Source: Rhizobium altiplani
GTDB lineage: Bacteria > Pseudomonadota > Alphaproteobacteria > Rhizobiales > Rhizobiaceae
Reading direction: 5' to 3'
Assembly: GCF_001542405.1 (NCBI RefSeq)
Contig: NZ_LNCD01000078.1
Location: 62,001 to 126,000, forward strand
Length of the DNA stretch: 64,000 nt
Shown here: positions 43,965 through 52,960 of the stretch, piece after piece
Position numbering within the stretch: the first letter of the stretch is position 1
How the letters are laid out: every line of letters begins with the position of its first letter
The notes under the pieces: generated by a model
Databases searched by the model: none
Seen by the model: only the letters and a program-made list of their open reading frames with translations
What the model was told of the DNA's origin: nothing
Position numbers and translations under genes: made by a program

Positions 43965-46316
43965 TCAGGCGCCGGCTTCTGCGGGCTCCCGCTTCCTTGA
44001 CGTCTCTTCGGTGTAGTAGCTCACATATTTGTGGCGGTAGCGTTCAGTGCCGCCGAAGTTGGTGAACTTGCCCAGTTCCGTCATGTCGGTCTTGTTGAGG
44101 ATCACACCCAGAATCTTCGACTTGATCTGCGGCTCGGAATTCAGAAGGTCGCGCACGACTGATGTCGGTGTCGAGCCCCATTCGGTCACAAACAGGAAGC
44201 CGTCCACCTGCGGAGCAAACGCCTTGGCGTCGATGACAGGGCCGAGCGGCGCAAGGTCGACCACGATGTAGTCGAACATCTTGCGCGCATTTTCCATCAG
44301 ATTGAACATGCCCTGCGAAGCAAGCAGTTCGCTCGTGTGCATGAGATGATCGTTCGGCAGAACCGGCAGGATCGCGAGCTTCGTTATCGGATCGATCTTG
44401 ACGGCACTCGCCCACGGAACCTCACCGAGGACTGCTTCGACAAGACCCTGTTGCGGTGGGTTCCGCAGCATACGGGTCAGGCCCGGATTGCGCAGGTCGG
44501 CGTCAATCAGCAGCGTGCGCTTGCCGCTGGAGGCGAGAAGTGCTGCGAAATTGGCCGCCGTGGTCGACTTGCCTTCTCCCGGCATCGCCGAGACGACTCC
44601 GATGACGCGGTCCGACTTGCCCAGAAACATGACGTCGCTTGCAAGCTTCGCGTTGCGCAGCGTTTCGGCGAAGACCGAGCGTGGCGCCTCGAGGACGACG
44701 CGCATGATGCGTTCGAAGGTTGCATCCGACTCTGCTTCGGCGGCTTCGACCGGCGGATTGGTGCGCGGCCGGAAGATCTTACCCTCCCGCGGCGCCTTGC
44801 CGATGAGCGGCAGGTAGCCGAGGAACTTGAGGCCAAGGATCGTCCTGACATCGCCTTCGACACGGAAGAACCGTTCACGGAATTCCTGGAACGCCGTAAG
44901 TCCACCCCCGGCCATCAGGCCGAGAACGATGGCGAGGCCAAGCGTCATGGTCTTTTTCGGGCTGGACGGCGATGCCGGCACGCCGGCTTCAGAGATGACG
45001 CGAGCCTTGGCAATCGGGAAGGACTGCTGCTGCGATGCTTCCTCGTATTTGCCGAGGTAGGATTCATAAAGGGTCTTCAGGGCAGTCGCGCGCTGCTCGA
45101 GATCGTTGAGTTGGACGAGCGACTTGTCAGCCTCCGAATTCTTGCCAGTCAGGTGTTCGATGTTTTGGCGGAGCGAGGCCTCGCGTACGCGCGCGACTTC
45201 GGATTCGTTGTGATAGCTGGCCGTCAGTTGCTGCAGTTCCTGATAGATCTGGCGGGTCAGGTCCTGCTTTTCAGCACGTAAAGCGACGGCCTGCGGATGG
45301 TCTTTCCCGAAGTTGGTTGTAACCTCCTGCTCGCGCTTGCTCACCGCGGCGTAACGCGTACGCATATCCTTGATCACGGTATTGTCCGCTTGGCCTGAAG
45401 AGATCGCGGCGTTATTGACGGCGCTCTCCGGACCAAGGTCGATGATCGACTTGAACTGGCTGTATCGAGCCGATGCGCTGGCACTGTCGGCCTGGGCGAC
45501 GATCAGTTGCTTGTTCAGGTCGGCAAGCTGTTGTTCCGACATCAGTTCGCCATTGGCCGACGTGAGGCCGTTGTCGGACTTGAACTTTGCAACATCAAGC
45601 GCAGCCTGTTGCGACCGCTCACGAAGATCCGCAAGGCGCTGCTGCAGCCACACCGAGGCGCTTTCGGTCGCATCGAAGTTGGCGTTCAACTGGTCGTTCA
45701 GGTAGGCGGTGGCGTACGCCTTGGTGATCCGTTGTGCCAGAAGCTTGTCGGTCGAACGGAAGGAAACCGCGAGAACGGAACTGCGATTGACCCGCGATAC
45801 CGCCACGGCCTCCTGCAGCAGGGCGGCCGCCTTCTGGCGGCGGCCGTTGCGCGCATCGTCTTCCGTTACCGGCGGACCGCCGGGCGCCAAGGCGCTGACG
45901 ATCAGCTTAATGCCGGACTTGACTAGCTCGACTGGCGACTTCGAGGGGTCAAGGATTGTCGAATTGTCCTGAAGTTTCTCGGCATCGACGACGCGAAGCG
46001 CAAGTTCGTTCGACTTGAGAATTTCGACGGCGCTGGCGATCTGCATGTCGACCTGCTGCGAGCTGGCGGCCGGCGTCGGATCCTGCGCGTATTTCGCAAT
46101 GTCGTCGTCGAGCAGGATCTGCGTCATCGACGTATATTGCGGGGTCGCGAAGAGCAGAAAGATGAAGGCGAGCGTCACGGTTGCGGCAACGCAGAGAGCG
46201 ATCGATCCGGCACGCCGGATCAGGATGGCAATCAGGCGATCGATGTCGATGAAGGAATCGGAATCGTCGGCCGCTTTGGGCAGAGTGCTGTGCAAGGTCA
46301 GGTTCCGTTGGTTCAT
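43965..46316 (-). CDS. exoP: ExoP, succinoglycan chain-length determinant / BY-kinase
   Basis: 783-aa inner-membrane polysaccharide co-polymerase. Wzz domain: first helix at about 36-58, large periplasmic coiled-coil region (60-460) and second helix at about 460-480 (KKTMTLGLAIVLGLMAGGG). The cytoplasmic BY-kinase domain has Walker A SAMPGEGKST (about 576-585), Walker A' LLIDADLRNP and Walker B YIVVDLAPL. A Tyr cluster near the C-terminus (YRHKYVSYYTEE) is the likely autophosphorylation site. It sets polymer size with ExoQ. AAAGGA precedes the ATG. Last gene of the exoH-K-L-A-M-O-P unit, 4 nt after exoO. Confidence 0.96.
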   Translation of the reverse strand: MNQRNLTLHSTLPKAADDSDSFIDIDRLIAILIRRAGSIALCVAATVTLAFIFLLFATPQYTSMTQILLDDDIAKYAQDPTPAASSQQVDMQIASAVEILKSNELALRVVDAEKLQDNSTILDPSKSPVELVKSGIKLIVSALAPGGPPVTEDDARNGRRQKAAALLQEAVAVSRVNRSSVLAVSFRSTDKLLAQRITKAYATAYLNDQLNANFDATESASVWLQQRLADLRERSQQAALDVAKFKSDNGLTSANGELMSEQQLADLNKQLIVAQADSASASARYSQFKSIIDLGPESAVNNAAISSGQADNTVIKDMRTRYAAVSKREQEVTTNFGKDHPQAVALRAEKQDLTRQIYQELQQLTASYHNESEVARVREASLRQNIEHLTGKNSEADKSLVQLNDLEQRATALKTLYESYLGKYEEASQQQSFPIAKARVISEAGVPASPSSPKKTMTLGLAIVLGLMAGGGLTAFQEFRERFFRVEGDVRTILGLKFLGYLPLIGKAPREGKIFRPRTNPPVEAAEAESDATFERIMRVVLEAPRSVFAETLRNAKLASDVMFLGKSDRVIGVVSAMPGEGKSTTAANFAALLASSGKRTLLIDADLRNPGLTRMLRNPPQQGLVEAVLGEVPWASAVKIDPITKLAILPVLPNDHLMHTSELLASQGMFNLMENARKMFDYIVVDLAPLGPVIDAKAFAPQVDGFLFVTEWGSTPTSVVRDLLNSEPQIKSKILGVILNKTDMTELGKFTNFGGTERYRHKYVSYYTEETSRKREPAEAGA

Positions 46317-46320
46317 GGCT

Positions 46321-47328
46321 CTATCCTTTGCGGGAGCGGGTCACGCCATCGATGGCTGTAAGGTCGGTCCGAGGGCTTACCAAGTGGCGAAGCGGCGCGA
46401 GTGCGCGATTGATCCGAATGGCGATTGGCATCCTGAGATGGGCCAACGCCGACGGATTGCTCCAGGCCGTCTTGATCGCTCCGGAGATCGACCGGTCTTT
46501 GATGTTCTGTACGAGGATGAGGAATGCGCGGCCCCGGCGGAGGCTTTGTTCGCGAAACTCCTGTGCGGCCGCCGCCTCCGCATCCAGTGTGTGATCTCGA
46601 AGGAAGGCCTTATCACCCTCGATCATGGCATCGATGTGATGAAGCGCAAGAACGCGTGAAATCGATCCCTCACGGATCTGATAGTCGTAGCCAGGGATCG
46701 GCTCGATCACGCAGCGCCCACCAAGCGCCATGGCCGAGGCGAGAAACAGATAGTCCTCACCGACCTTGAGGGCTTCGTTGAAGCGAAGTCCTTGCTGTTC
46801 GATGAAGTCGCGCTGAAAGATCGGCTTGAGATAACCAAAGTTATGCGTTGTCTGAAACAGGGCATTCGATCGTATGAATACCGGAAGCGTCAGCTCCGGC
46901 GTCTCGGCCAACGATTGCCGAGCAAACATCGTCTCCGGTGGCGTGCCGTCGGCGCGAATGACACGGAGATTGTCGACGGCAATCTGGGCACCGGCATTCT
47001 CAGCGCGTTTGATCATGCGCTGCAAACGCTGCGGCTCGACGGTGTCGTCTGAGTCGAGCACGGCAAGCCACCGGCCGGTTGCAGCCGACAACGCGGCATT
47101 GCGCGCTGCCGCTGGCCCACCATTGCGCCCAAGCGCCAGGAGCTTCACGCCCCTGTTCGCGTAACTTTCCGCAATGGTTCTCGTCTCGTCCGTTGAGCAG
47201 TCATCGGCGACGATCACCTCAACCGACACGCCCTCTTGTGCAAGGGCGCTGTCGATCGCCTTGGCGATCGTCTCCTCTGCATTGTAGGCAGCGACGATGA
47301 AGCTGACGTCGGGCTGGGTTTGCGTCAT
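46321..47328 (-). CDS. exoO: ExoO-type succinoglycan glucosyltransferase (GT2)
   Basis: 335-aa family-2 glycosyltransferase: N-terminal VSFIVAAYNAEETIAKAIDS, ADDCSTDET, GGPAAARNAAL and the metal/nucleotide DxD motif LAVLDSDDT; no membrane segment. In succinoglycan assembly ExoO adds a glucose at the branch of the lipid-linked octasaccharide on the cytoplasmic face. Identity as ExoO rests on position between exoM and exoP and on the sequence type. Start overlaps the exoM stop by 4 nt (ATGA). Confidence 0.9.
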   Translation of the reverse strand: MTQTQPDVSFIVAAYNAEETIAKAIDSALAQEGVSVEVIVADDCSTDETRTIAESYANRGVKLLALGRNGGPAAARNAALSAATGRWLAVLDSDDTVEPQRLQRMIKRAENAGAQIAVDNLRVIRADGTPPETMFARQSLAETPELTLPVFIRSNALFQTTHNFGYLKPIFQRDFIEQQGLRFNEALKVGEDYLFLASAMALGGRCVIEPIPGYDYQIREGSISRVLALHHIDAMIEGDKAFLRDHTLDAEAAAAQEFREQSLRRGRAFLILVQNIKDRSISGAIKTAWSNPSALAHLRMPIAIRINRALAPLRHLVSPRTDLTAIDGVTRSRKG

Positions 47329-48251
47329 GCAGCCTCCGCCGTTCCATACTGACGAATCTCACGAACGCCGAGCAGGCCACTCACCACGCCGGTATGCATG
47401 AGGCCGCGAAGGGCGTAGCGATACCGCGGAACCGGAGAAAAGACGCAGGCAAGCGCCGCGCCGTAGCAGAAGGCCGCCTTGGCTGCAGCCAGGCCGATCT
47501 GCTTTAGCCGCTGCAGGCCAGCGTTCTTTTCCTGGAGCAGCCGCCCATGCGTCTGGCCGAAGCGGAAGCGGCGCTTGGCAAGCCAGGACAGGCCAGCGCG
47601 GCTTTCGGTCACCGGTTCATAAACATAGGCCTCGGGTGCAAAGGCAATCCCGCCGCCATCGGCATGCATATGGCTGAAGAACTCCGTGTCCTCGCCGCCG
47701 GTGCGCCCAAGTGCAAGGTTGAAGCGGCGCCCGACCACATGGGGCGAATCGAGGCGAAGAAGGACATTGCAGGTGTAACCGGTGCGGATTTCACCGCCGA
47801 CCCATACGGGCAGCGTCGAGTGGAAGTCGCCCTCGCGCATCCAGTTCGGCGCCGTGGACAAGTAGACGCTGCGGACGGGCCCAAGCACCGCATCCGCCTT
47901 GGTCTTCTTGGCAACGGCAAGCAATTCCACCAGCCATTCCTCACTGGCATCCTCATCATCGTCGATGAAGGCAAGGAAATCGCCCGTCGCATTTTCCAGG
48001 CATGCATTGCGGGCAATCGAAATGTTCGATGCCGGGCAGTGCACATAGGCAATTTCATGCGGAATGGTCGGACGAAGCGCATCGACCCGTTCCTTGGCGC
48101 TCGGAACCTTGTCGTTGTCGGCGACGATGATCCGCAGCGTTGCTCCATCGGGCACGGCGAGGACCGCAAGCGAAAGCAGCGCTTCGTCAAGCGAAGCGCG
48201 GCGGTAAGTGCAAATGCCGATATCGATCTGCAGGGGGGGCATGTCGTTCAT
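47325..48251 (-). CDS. exoM: ExoM, succinoglycan glucosyltransferase (GT2)
   Basis: 308-aa GT2 enzyme beginning MNDMPPLQIDIGICTYRR; the metal site is AFIDDDEDASEEWL, and GRTGGEDTEFF carries the general-base region. A C-terminal hydrophobic segment may tether it to the membrane. Length matches S. meliloti ExoM, which adds a beta-1,4 glucose to the growing repeat unit. The ATG at 48251 overlaps the exoA stop by 4 nt (ATGA); a 49-codon upstream frame inside exoA is rejected. Confidence 0.94.
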   Translation of the reverse strand: MNDMPPLQIDIGICTYRRASLDEALLSLAVLAVPDGATLRIIVADNDKVPSAKERVDALRPTIPHEIAYVHCPASNISIARNACLENATGDFLAFIDDDEDASEEWLVELLAVAKKTKADAVLGPVRSVYLSTAPNWMREGDFHSTLPVWVGGEIRTGYTCNVLLRLDSPHVVGRRFNLALGRTGGEDTEFFSHMHADGGGIAFAPEAYVYEPVTESRAGLSWLAKRRFRFGQTHGRLLQEKNAGLQRLKQIGLAAAKAAFCYGAALACVFSPVPRYRYALRGLMHTGVVSGLLGVREIRQYGTAEAA

Positions 48252-49246
48252 GAAGAGACCTTTCTGCCGCGGAAGCTCAGAAGCTCCATCCAGAAACCGG
48301 CAGACCAGGCGAAGTGCATCACCATTGCCGAAACAGCGGCAAGCGGGCCGTATGGATTCTTGTGGCCGATGGCCATCCAGAAGCCGTAGCCGACGCACGC
48401 GACGGCCCAGAGGCTGAATGGGATAACGGCCGCCCAGTTCAGAACGGCAAGAAATGCGCCGATAAAGACCGGAACGACGAGAAGCGGGAGCATCTGCCGA
48501 AGATTGGGCATGCTGCCGTGCTTCAGGATGTTCTTCGCGCGACCTCTGCCGTAGCCAAGATATTGGCGGAACAACGTCGAAATGGTCGAGCGCGGATAGT
48601 AGGTCATTCGCGTCTTGTCGGTCATCCAGATGCCGAAGCCCGCCTGCTTCAGGCGGTAGTCGAGCTCCGCATCCTCGTTGTGGCTGAAGGTTTCATCGTA
48701 GCCGCCGACCGCCTCGAAGGCTGCGATGCGCATCAGCGCGTGATGGCCGTGATTGGTCCAATGCCCCTTGGCGCCCTCGCGATGCTTGGAACCGCCATTC
48801 CCAAGTTTGGAATTCTGAGCAAAGGCAGTTGCCTTCTGGAAGACGCCGAAGCCGACCGTTTCCATGGCGACCACGACGGAGTCCGCCTGGGTCAGCACGG
48901 CCTCCTGAACGAGGCGTCGGCAGTAATCGGCGGGGTAATCGCCGTGTGCGTCGATCCGGATCAGGTAGTCGTAGTCACGGCCAAAGGTCTGAACCGCGAG
49001 ATTGACCGCCGCACTCTGGATCCGTCGGGGATTGTGCAAGAGCACGATCCGCGGATCGGCAGCGCTGATGCGGGCGACGATGTCGCGTGTCGCATCCGTG
49101 CTGCCGCCGTCGGCGACGACGATCCGGGCATCCATGTGATCGATTTCGACGCTCAATTTGGCGAGCAACGCCTCGATATGCTTCTCTTCGTTCAGGCAGG
49201 GAATGATGATCAGACTGGAGACGCTGGCACCGACATCAGGCTTCAT
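48248..49246 (-). CDS. exoA: ExoA, first glucosyltransferase of succinoglycan (possible internal start)
   Basis: ATG at 49246 inside the fused frame would give a 332-aa protein, the usual ExoA length, starting MKPDVGASVSSLIIIPCLNE; AAGGGTGGA lies about 6 nt upstream and could drive separate translation. ExoA adds the first glucose (beta-1,3) to the ExoY-derived galactosyl lipid and is membrane-bound through its C-terminal helices. Whether the cell makes the fusion, the separate protein or both cannot be decided from sequence; this is an alternative reading of the 3' part of the previous entry. Confidence 0.55.
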   Translation of the reverse strand: MKPDVGASVSSLIIIPCLNEEKHIEALLAKLSVEIDHMDARIVVADGGSTDATRDIVARISAADPRIVLLHNPRRIQSAAVNLAVQTFGRDYDYLIRIDAHGDYPADYCRRLVQEAVLTQADSVVVAMETVGFGVFQKATAFAQNSKLGNGGSKHREGAKGHWTNHGHHALMRIAAFEAVGGYDETFSHNEDAELDYRLKQAGFGIWMTDKTRMTYYPRSTISTLFRQYLGYGRGRAKNILKHGSMPNLRQMLPLLVVPVFIGAFLAVLNWAAVIPFSLWAVACVGYGFWMAIGHKNPYGPLAAVSAMVMHFAWSAGFWMELLSFRGRKVSS

Positions 49247-50455
49247 GGTTGTCCACCCTTCTGGAGACACGCTTGTTGGAGTAATTGCGCCGGCACCGCC
49301 CCTCTTTGCGTTTGCCGGGACAAGGCGCGAAAGGCTTGTGACGAGGGCCGCGCAATCGCTGCGGTCGGCAAGCCAGGTCTTGCGATCCTTGGCGGCGACG
49401 GCCGCGCTCAATGCGCGATACCGCTCGCCGGTCATGGTTTCGAACAACTCTGCCAGCTGCGAAATGCTGGCTTCGGAAAGCTCAAGGCCGATGTCGCGTG
49501 ACTGGAGGAAGCGTGCGGTCTCCGTCCCTTCGAGGGCGATCGGCACAGCGCCATACAGGCATCCCTCATAGAGCCGGTTCGGCAGGAGCCAGCTCGAATT
49601 GAGGCCTTCCTCGAAGAAATCGATCGCCCAGGAGAAATGGACGTCGTCGTAGATCGCCCGCAAATCCTCGGGATTGCGATAGGGGCCTTCGAAACGAAGA
49701 TAGGGCTCGTCGCGCACGAAGGCATCGAAATCCTCGAACTCCGAGTAGGCGGGGCGACCACGCAGAACGATCTCGACCTTGCCTTCCATGCGGCGCGAGA
49801 ATTCGGCAAGAAGGCCGAGCGACTTGCGGCAGCGAAGCGCACCGAACCAGCCGATCTTCCACGGCTCGCCCGGTTGCTTCAGGCAACGGCCGAATGCCGG
49901 CTCGATAGCGGCTGCGTCAAGGGCGATGACCTTGTTCTCGATCAGAAGCATCTCGGCTTTGACGCCGGAGCGAGGATTGAAATAGTTCTCGATGAAGGCC
50001 GGAGAGCTGGTCAGAATGAGCTTGGCATTCCTGCCGAAATGCGCCTCTGCGCGGCGGATCGCCTTGCCGACCACGTCGTCGCGCAGCAGAAGGCGATGGA
50101 TATCCAGGCATTCGTAGACAACGGGAACGCTGCCACCGAAAAGCGTGTTGGCTTTGTGCGCGACGGCCAGTGCCTCCAGATTGCGGCCGATGATGAGATC
50201 GGGCTTCTCTACGTTCTTCAACAGAGCCTTGAGGCCGGTCATCGCCTTTGCGACGGCGCTCATGCGCTGCGCAAATTTGGCATCGGCCGTGCGTCCAAGC
50301 TCGATCGGCGTGACGCCATGCACTTCCGCAAGCCGGTTCTCGCCGCGGCGGAAACCGGCAAGCTCGACCTCGGCGCCGCCCTCGCGCAGCATCAGCACCC
50401 GCCGTCTGACGGCCGGATCTGCCAGGTCGTGCACGAGGTAGAGCACTTTGAGCAT
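48248..50455 (-). CDS. exoL: ExoL-ExoA in one open frame: two succinoglycan glucosyltransferases fused
   Basis: 735-aa open frame. Residues 1-about 400 (MLKVLYLVHDLADPAVRRRV onward) are an ExoL-type retaining-fold glucosyltransferase, including IGWFGALRCRKSL and EEGLNSSWLLPNRLYEG. Residues about 404-735 are ExoA: a GT2 domain (SLIIIPCLNEEKHI, VADGGSTDATRD, RIDAHGDYP, HNEDAELDYRL) and two or three C-terminal membrane helices. In S. meliloti these are separate proteins of about 400 and 330 residues; here no stop codon separates them. The joining stretch is Ala/Gly/Pro-rich (about residues 378-405). Start at 50455 matches ExoL, 38 nt after exoK. Confidence 0.9.
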   Translation of the reverse strand: MLKVLYLVHDLADPAVRRRVLMLREGGAEVELAGFRRGENRLAEVHGVTPIELGRTADAKFAQRMSAVAKAMTGLKALLKNVEKPDLIIGRNLEALAVAHKANTLFGGSVPVVYECLDIHRLLLRDDVVGKAIRRAEAHFGRNAKLILTSSPAFIENYFNPRSGVKAEMLLIENKVIALDAAAIEPAFGRCLKQPGEPWKIGWFGALRCRKSLGLLAEFSRRMEGKVEIVLRGRPAYSEFEDFDAFVRDEPYLRFEGPYRNPEDLRAIYDDVHFSWAIDFFEEGLNSSWLLPNRLYEGCLYGAVPIALEGTETARFLQSRDIGLELSEASISQLAELFETMTGERYRALSAAVAAKDRKTWLADRSDCAALVTSLSRLVPANAKRGGAGAITPTSVSPEGWTTMKPDVGASVSSLIIIPCLNEEKHIEALLAKLSVEIDHMDARIVVADGGSTDATRDIVARISAADPRIVLLHNPRRIQSAAVNLAVQTFGRDYDYLIRIDAHGDYPADYCRRLVQEAVLTQADSVVVAMETVGFGVFQKATAFAQNSKLGNGGSKHREGAKGHWTNHGHHALMRIAAFEAVGGYDETFSHNEDAELDYRLKQAGFGIWMTDKTRMTYYPRSTISTLFRQYLGYGRGRAKNILKHGSMPNLRQMLPLLVVPVFIGAFLAVLNWAAVIPFSLWAVACVGYGFWMAIGHKNPYGPLAAVSAMVMHFAWSAGFWMELLSFRGRKVSS

Positions 50456-50493
50456 CGACGTTCCTTTTGCTGTGTGGGCTTGGCCCGCGCTGG

Positions 50494-51288
50494 TCAGTTG
50501 AGCGTGCATGCGATCGATTCTGGGAACTGGCACTTGTCGCCGAGCGCGGTGAAGGCCACGCGGTCGACGCTGAGAATGGCCGGCTTCGTGTAGTTGAAGC
50601 TCCCCATCCAGTTCGAAAGTGTGTCGGAACCCCATAGGCTGAAGAAGATCTTCTGCGGGTTGGACGGTATCTTCGACGGATCAGTAACGTCCTGAACAAG
50701 CTTGCCGTTCAGGTAGTAACGCAGGCGATCCTTTTCCCAGATGAAGGCATAGTCATTGAACCCTTCATCGGCGTTGCTGCCAACCGGAACGAGTTTCTCG
50801 TTGCCACCCTTGGCCTGCACATACTGGTTCACCTGCACCTCGCCGGTGTTCTTGCCCAGCACTTCGAAGTCGATCTCATCGTGCTTCTGCTTGTCGGCTG
50901 GACCGATATAGGTGAAGAAAGCGGAATTCAGACCCGAGCCTGCTCCAGCCATGATGCGGGCTTCGTAGGTGCCGTAGCTGTAACGCTTGGTCGTCTGGAT
51001 CTCACCGCACAGGTAGTTGCGGTCCTTCGACTTGCCGTCGGCGAACGAAAGCTGAAGGGCGCCGTCCTCGGCCTTTACGTTGTTCTTCGACCAGGTGCAA
51101 TTCTGGTGGGCGCCGTTGTTCCAGCCGTCCGAAACGTACCAGAAGCCATGGTTGATCTTGTCGAAATCATCGACAAAGGACTTTCCGGATGCCTGCTGTG
51201 CCGAAGCCGGCAGTGCTGAAGCGCAGGCTGCCGTAATGGCGATCAGGCCGAGGCAAAGTTTTCGCGCATGGGCGATTTGAGTCGTCAT
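50494..51288 (-). CDS. exoK: ExoK, secreted endo-beta-1,3-1,4-glycanase (GH16)
   Basis: 264-aa exported glycanase with signal peptide (residues 1-30, ending SAQQAS). The GH16 active site is HDEIDFEVLG: Glu-Ile-Asp-Phe-Glu with the two catalytic glutamates. TWSKNNV, GTYEARI and NDYAFIWEKDRLRYY also match lichenase-type folds. ExoK trims nascent succinoglycan into low-molecular-weight forms (established in S. meliloti). AAAGGTGA precedes the ATG, 3 nt after exoH. Confidence 0.95.
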   Translation of the reverse strand: MTTQIAHARKLCLGLIAITAACASALPASAQQASGKSFVDDFDKINHGFWYVSDGWNNGAHQNCTWSKNNVKAEDGALQLSFADGKSKDRNYLCGEIQTTKRYSYGTYEARIMAGAGSGLNSAFFTYIGPADKQKHDEIDFEVLGKNTGEVQVNQYVQAKGGNEKLVPVGSNADEGFNDYAFIWEKDRLRYYLNGKLVQDVTDPSKIPSNPQKIFFSLWGSDTLSNWMGSFNYTKPAILSVDRVAFTALGDKCQFPESIACTLN

Positions 51289-51291
51289 GTG

Positions 51292-52422
51292 TCACCTTTG
51301 CTGTGTAGCAAGTTCGGGGGAGACGTCGTGCGGCGACGTCGGTTTTGCGGACCGTTTGGTTCTGCCACCCGTCAGGATTGCGTAGAGCCGCGGAAAATTC
51401 TTCCGGCAGAGCCCGTTCGAGAACGTGAGAAACGGAAACAGCAGCGCGAAAGACAGAACGAAGAAGAGCGGGTAGAAGCTCAGGTCCGACTTGCCCCATA
51501 GGATCCAGAAAAAGACGAGTAGCGGATAGTGGGCGCAGAAGATCCAGAAGCTCAGGCTTCCCGTTTTCGCGAGCCGTTGGCCGAGTTGCGTCTTGATCAG
51601 CGGCGCCGATAGCAGCCAGAAGCCGAGAGCGCCGACAATTGCTAGCGCGTTGCGAAACAATTGCACCCAGTCTGGCAAGGACGGGCCCGTGAAGAGGATC
51701 GCCGTTGCGAGGAGCGCCGAGGCGGCGAGCAAGAGAAAGACGCCAACCGGCGCAAAGCGATCGAGAGCCTTCAAGTCGAACTGCTGCAGGGCAATGAAGA
51801 TGCCGAGACTGAAGCTGAAGAGGATCGAGCGCTTGAGAACGATGTAGATCGACAGCTCCGGAATCAGCGCGATCACCAGCAAGGCGGTCAACGTCAAAAT
51901 CGGCGCACGGCTGATCAGCCACGCGAGGATCGGTGACAGCAGGATGCAGACGAAGAGATCGCGGAGGAAGTAGAGCGGCACATTGTCAGGAAAATTCTCC
52001 ACTGCCAGCACTTGCGTCATGAGATCGCGGCCGGACGCGTTCAGCGGATCAGGCAGATAGCCGTCACCGATGCCGACACTGGTCGCCAGAATGATCGCTG
52101 CAATGAACGCGCAGTTCCAGAGCAGGAATGGCAGGAACACCGTCTGCACCTTCGTGCGCACGGTTTTCCTGTAGTTGAAGTTTTCCTGTCCGCCGCGAAA
52201 CAGCAGATAGCCCGAGATCGCGCTCAGGCAGGGAACGCCGACGCGAAACAGCGCCTCCGTCAGGAAAACCCTAATCCAGTCAAATGCGCCGTAGGTCCCG
52301 TCGTAGGGACTGCTGGCGGCATCGAACGGTATGTGAACAAACACAATGCCCGAAATGAGCACGATGCGCATCAGATTGATCCGCGACGATACATTCGCAT
52401 CAACATTCACGTTATCAGTCAC
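51292..52422 (-). CDS. exoH: ExoH, succinoglycan succinyltransferase (acyltransferase-3 family)
   Basis: 376-aa polytopic membrane protein with about ten helices and acyltransferase-3 features: SRINLMRIVLISGIVFVHIP with its catalytic-type His, and LFRVGVPCLSAISGYLLFRG. It adds succinyl groups to the repeat unit, which in S. meliloti enables ExoK cleavage and symbiosis. Start is uncertain: GTG at 52422 lies directly beside AAGGGG, and an in-frame GTG at 52410 would have better spacing. First gene of the exoH-K-L-A-M-O-P unit. Confidence 0.93.
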   Translation of the reverse strand: MTDNVNVDANVSSRINLMRIVLISGIVFVHIPFDAASSPYDGTYGAFDWIRVFLTEALFRVGVPCLSAISGYLLFRGGQENFNYRKTVRTKVQTVFLPFLLWNCAFIAAIILATSVGIGDGYLPDPLNASGRDLMTQVLAVENFPDNVPLYFLRDLFVCILLSPILAWLISRAPILTLTALLVIALIPELSIYIVLKRSILFSFSLGIFIALQQFDLKALDRFAPVGVFLLLAASALLATAILFTGPSLPDWVQLFRNALAIVGALGFWLLSAPLIKTQLGQRLAKTGSLSFWIFCAHYPLLVFFWILWGKSDLSFYPLFFVLSFALLFPFLTFSNGLCRKNFPRLYAILTGGRTKRSAKPTSPHDVSPELATQQR

Positions 52423-52960
52423 CCCTTTTGGGCCGCACCTCCCCTTGCGACCGTTTTCAATCAGAGCAGACTCGAGCCCGCGCCGAGAAAGCTAGGGCGG
52501 ATTCCCGGAAGAAAATATGGCACTGCAGCAAAAAGTGATCGGCGGTCCCACTTCGTAACAGTCGTTCTGTCCTGTCTCAGTATGAGAAAACGCCTACGCA
52601 GGGGTCTGCCGAATCGAGCTCAACGTCAACGTGAGCAGTGCATTTCATAACATGATGATATTCATCAATTTCTGGGTTCTTTATGCGCCGCGGGGCCTGA
52701 AAGTTTTTGTTGACTGGTGAACGATTGTTACAACGCGAGGCTGACGAATTGCTCCGATCGTGGCCGAATTGCGGCTTGGGACTGAACGGCCGTTTCGTTC
52801 CGATACAGTTTGTGACGACCCGCTCAGATCACCCGCTTTGACAAACTTCGGCCGAAATGAACGTCATCATTTTGCAGTGCAGCAGACTTGCTGCGCTTTC
52901 ATTCACCCCTAGATGCGTCAGGGGCGGAAAACATCACTTCGCGTATCTCAAGGAGAGCGT
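52423..52960. other. 538-bp region between exoH and exoW; exoI and exoT are absent
   Basis: Where S. meliloti has exoI and exoT, this stretch has no coding frame with the right features. It must contain the leftward exoH-operon promoter and the rightward exoW promoter. It becomes AT-rich at about 52640-52735, with the palindrome at 52653-52667. No IS remnant or repeat scar was seen. Confidence 0.55.
52653..52667. promoter_or_regulatory. 15-bp palindrome upstream of exoH and exoW
   Basis: TGATGA-TAT-TCATCA is a perfect dyad in the AT-rich part of the intergenic region, about 230 nt before exoH and 290 nt before exoW. It could be an operator of an exo regulator; no known consensus was matched. 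Confidence 0.4.

Noticed and set aside
44337..45281. 314-codon plus-strand open frame inside exoP
   Set aside because: Antisense of exoP, which has Walker motifs and Wzz features on the other strand.
48314..49501. 395-codon plus-strand open frame
   Set aside because: Antisense of exoA/exoL; no motifs.
49637..50593. 318-codon plus-strand open frame
   Set aside because: Antisense of exoL; composition is that of a shadow frame.
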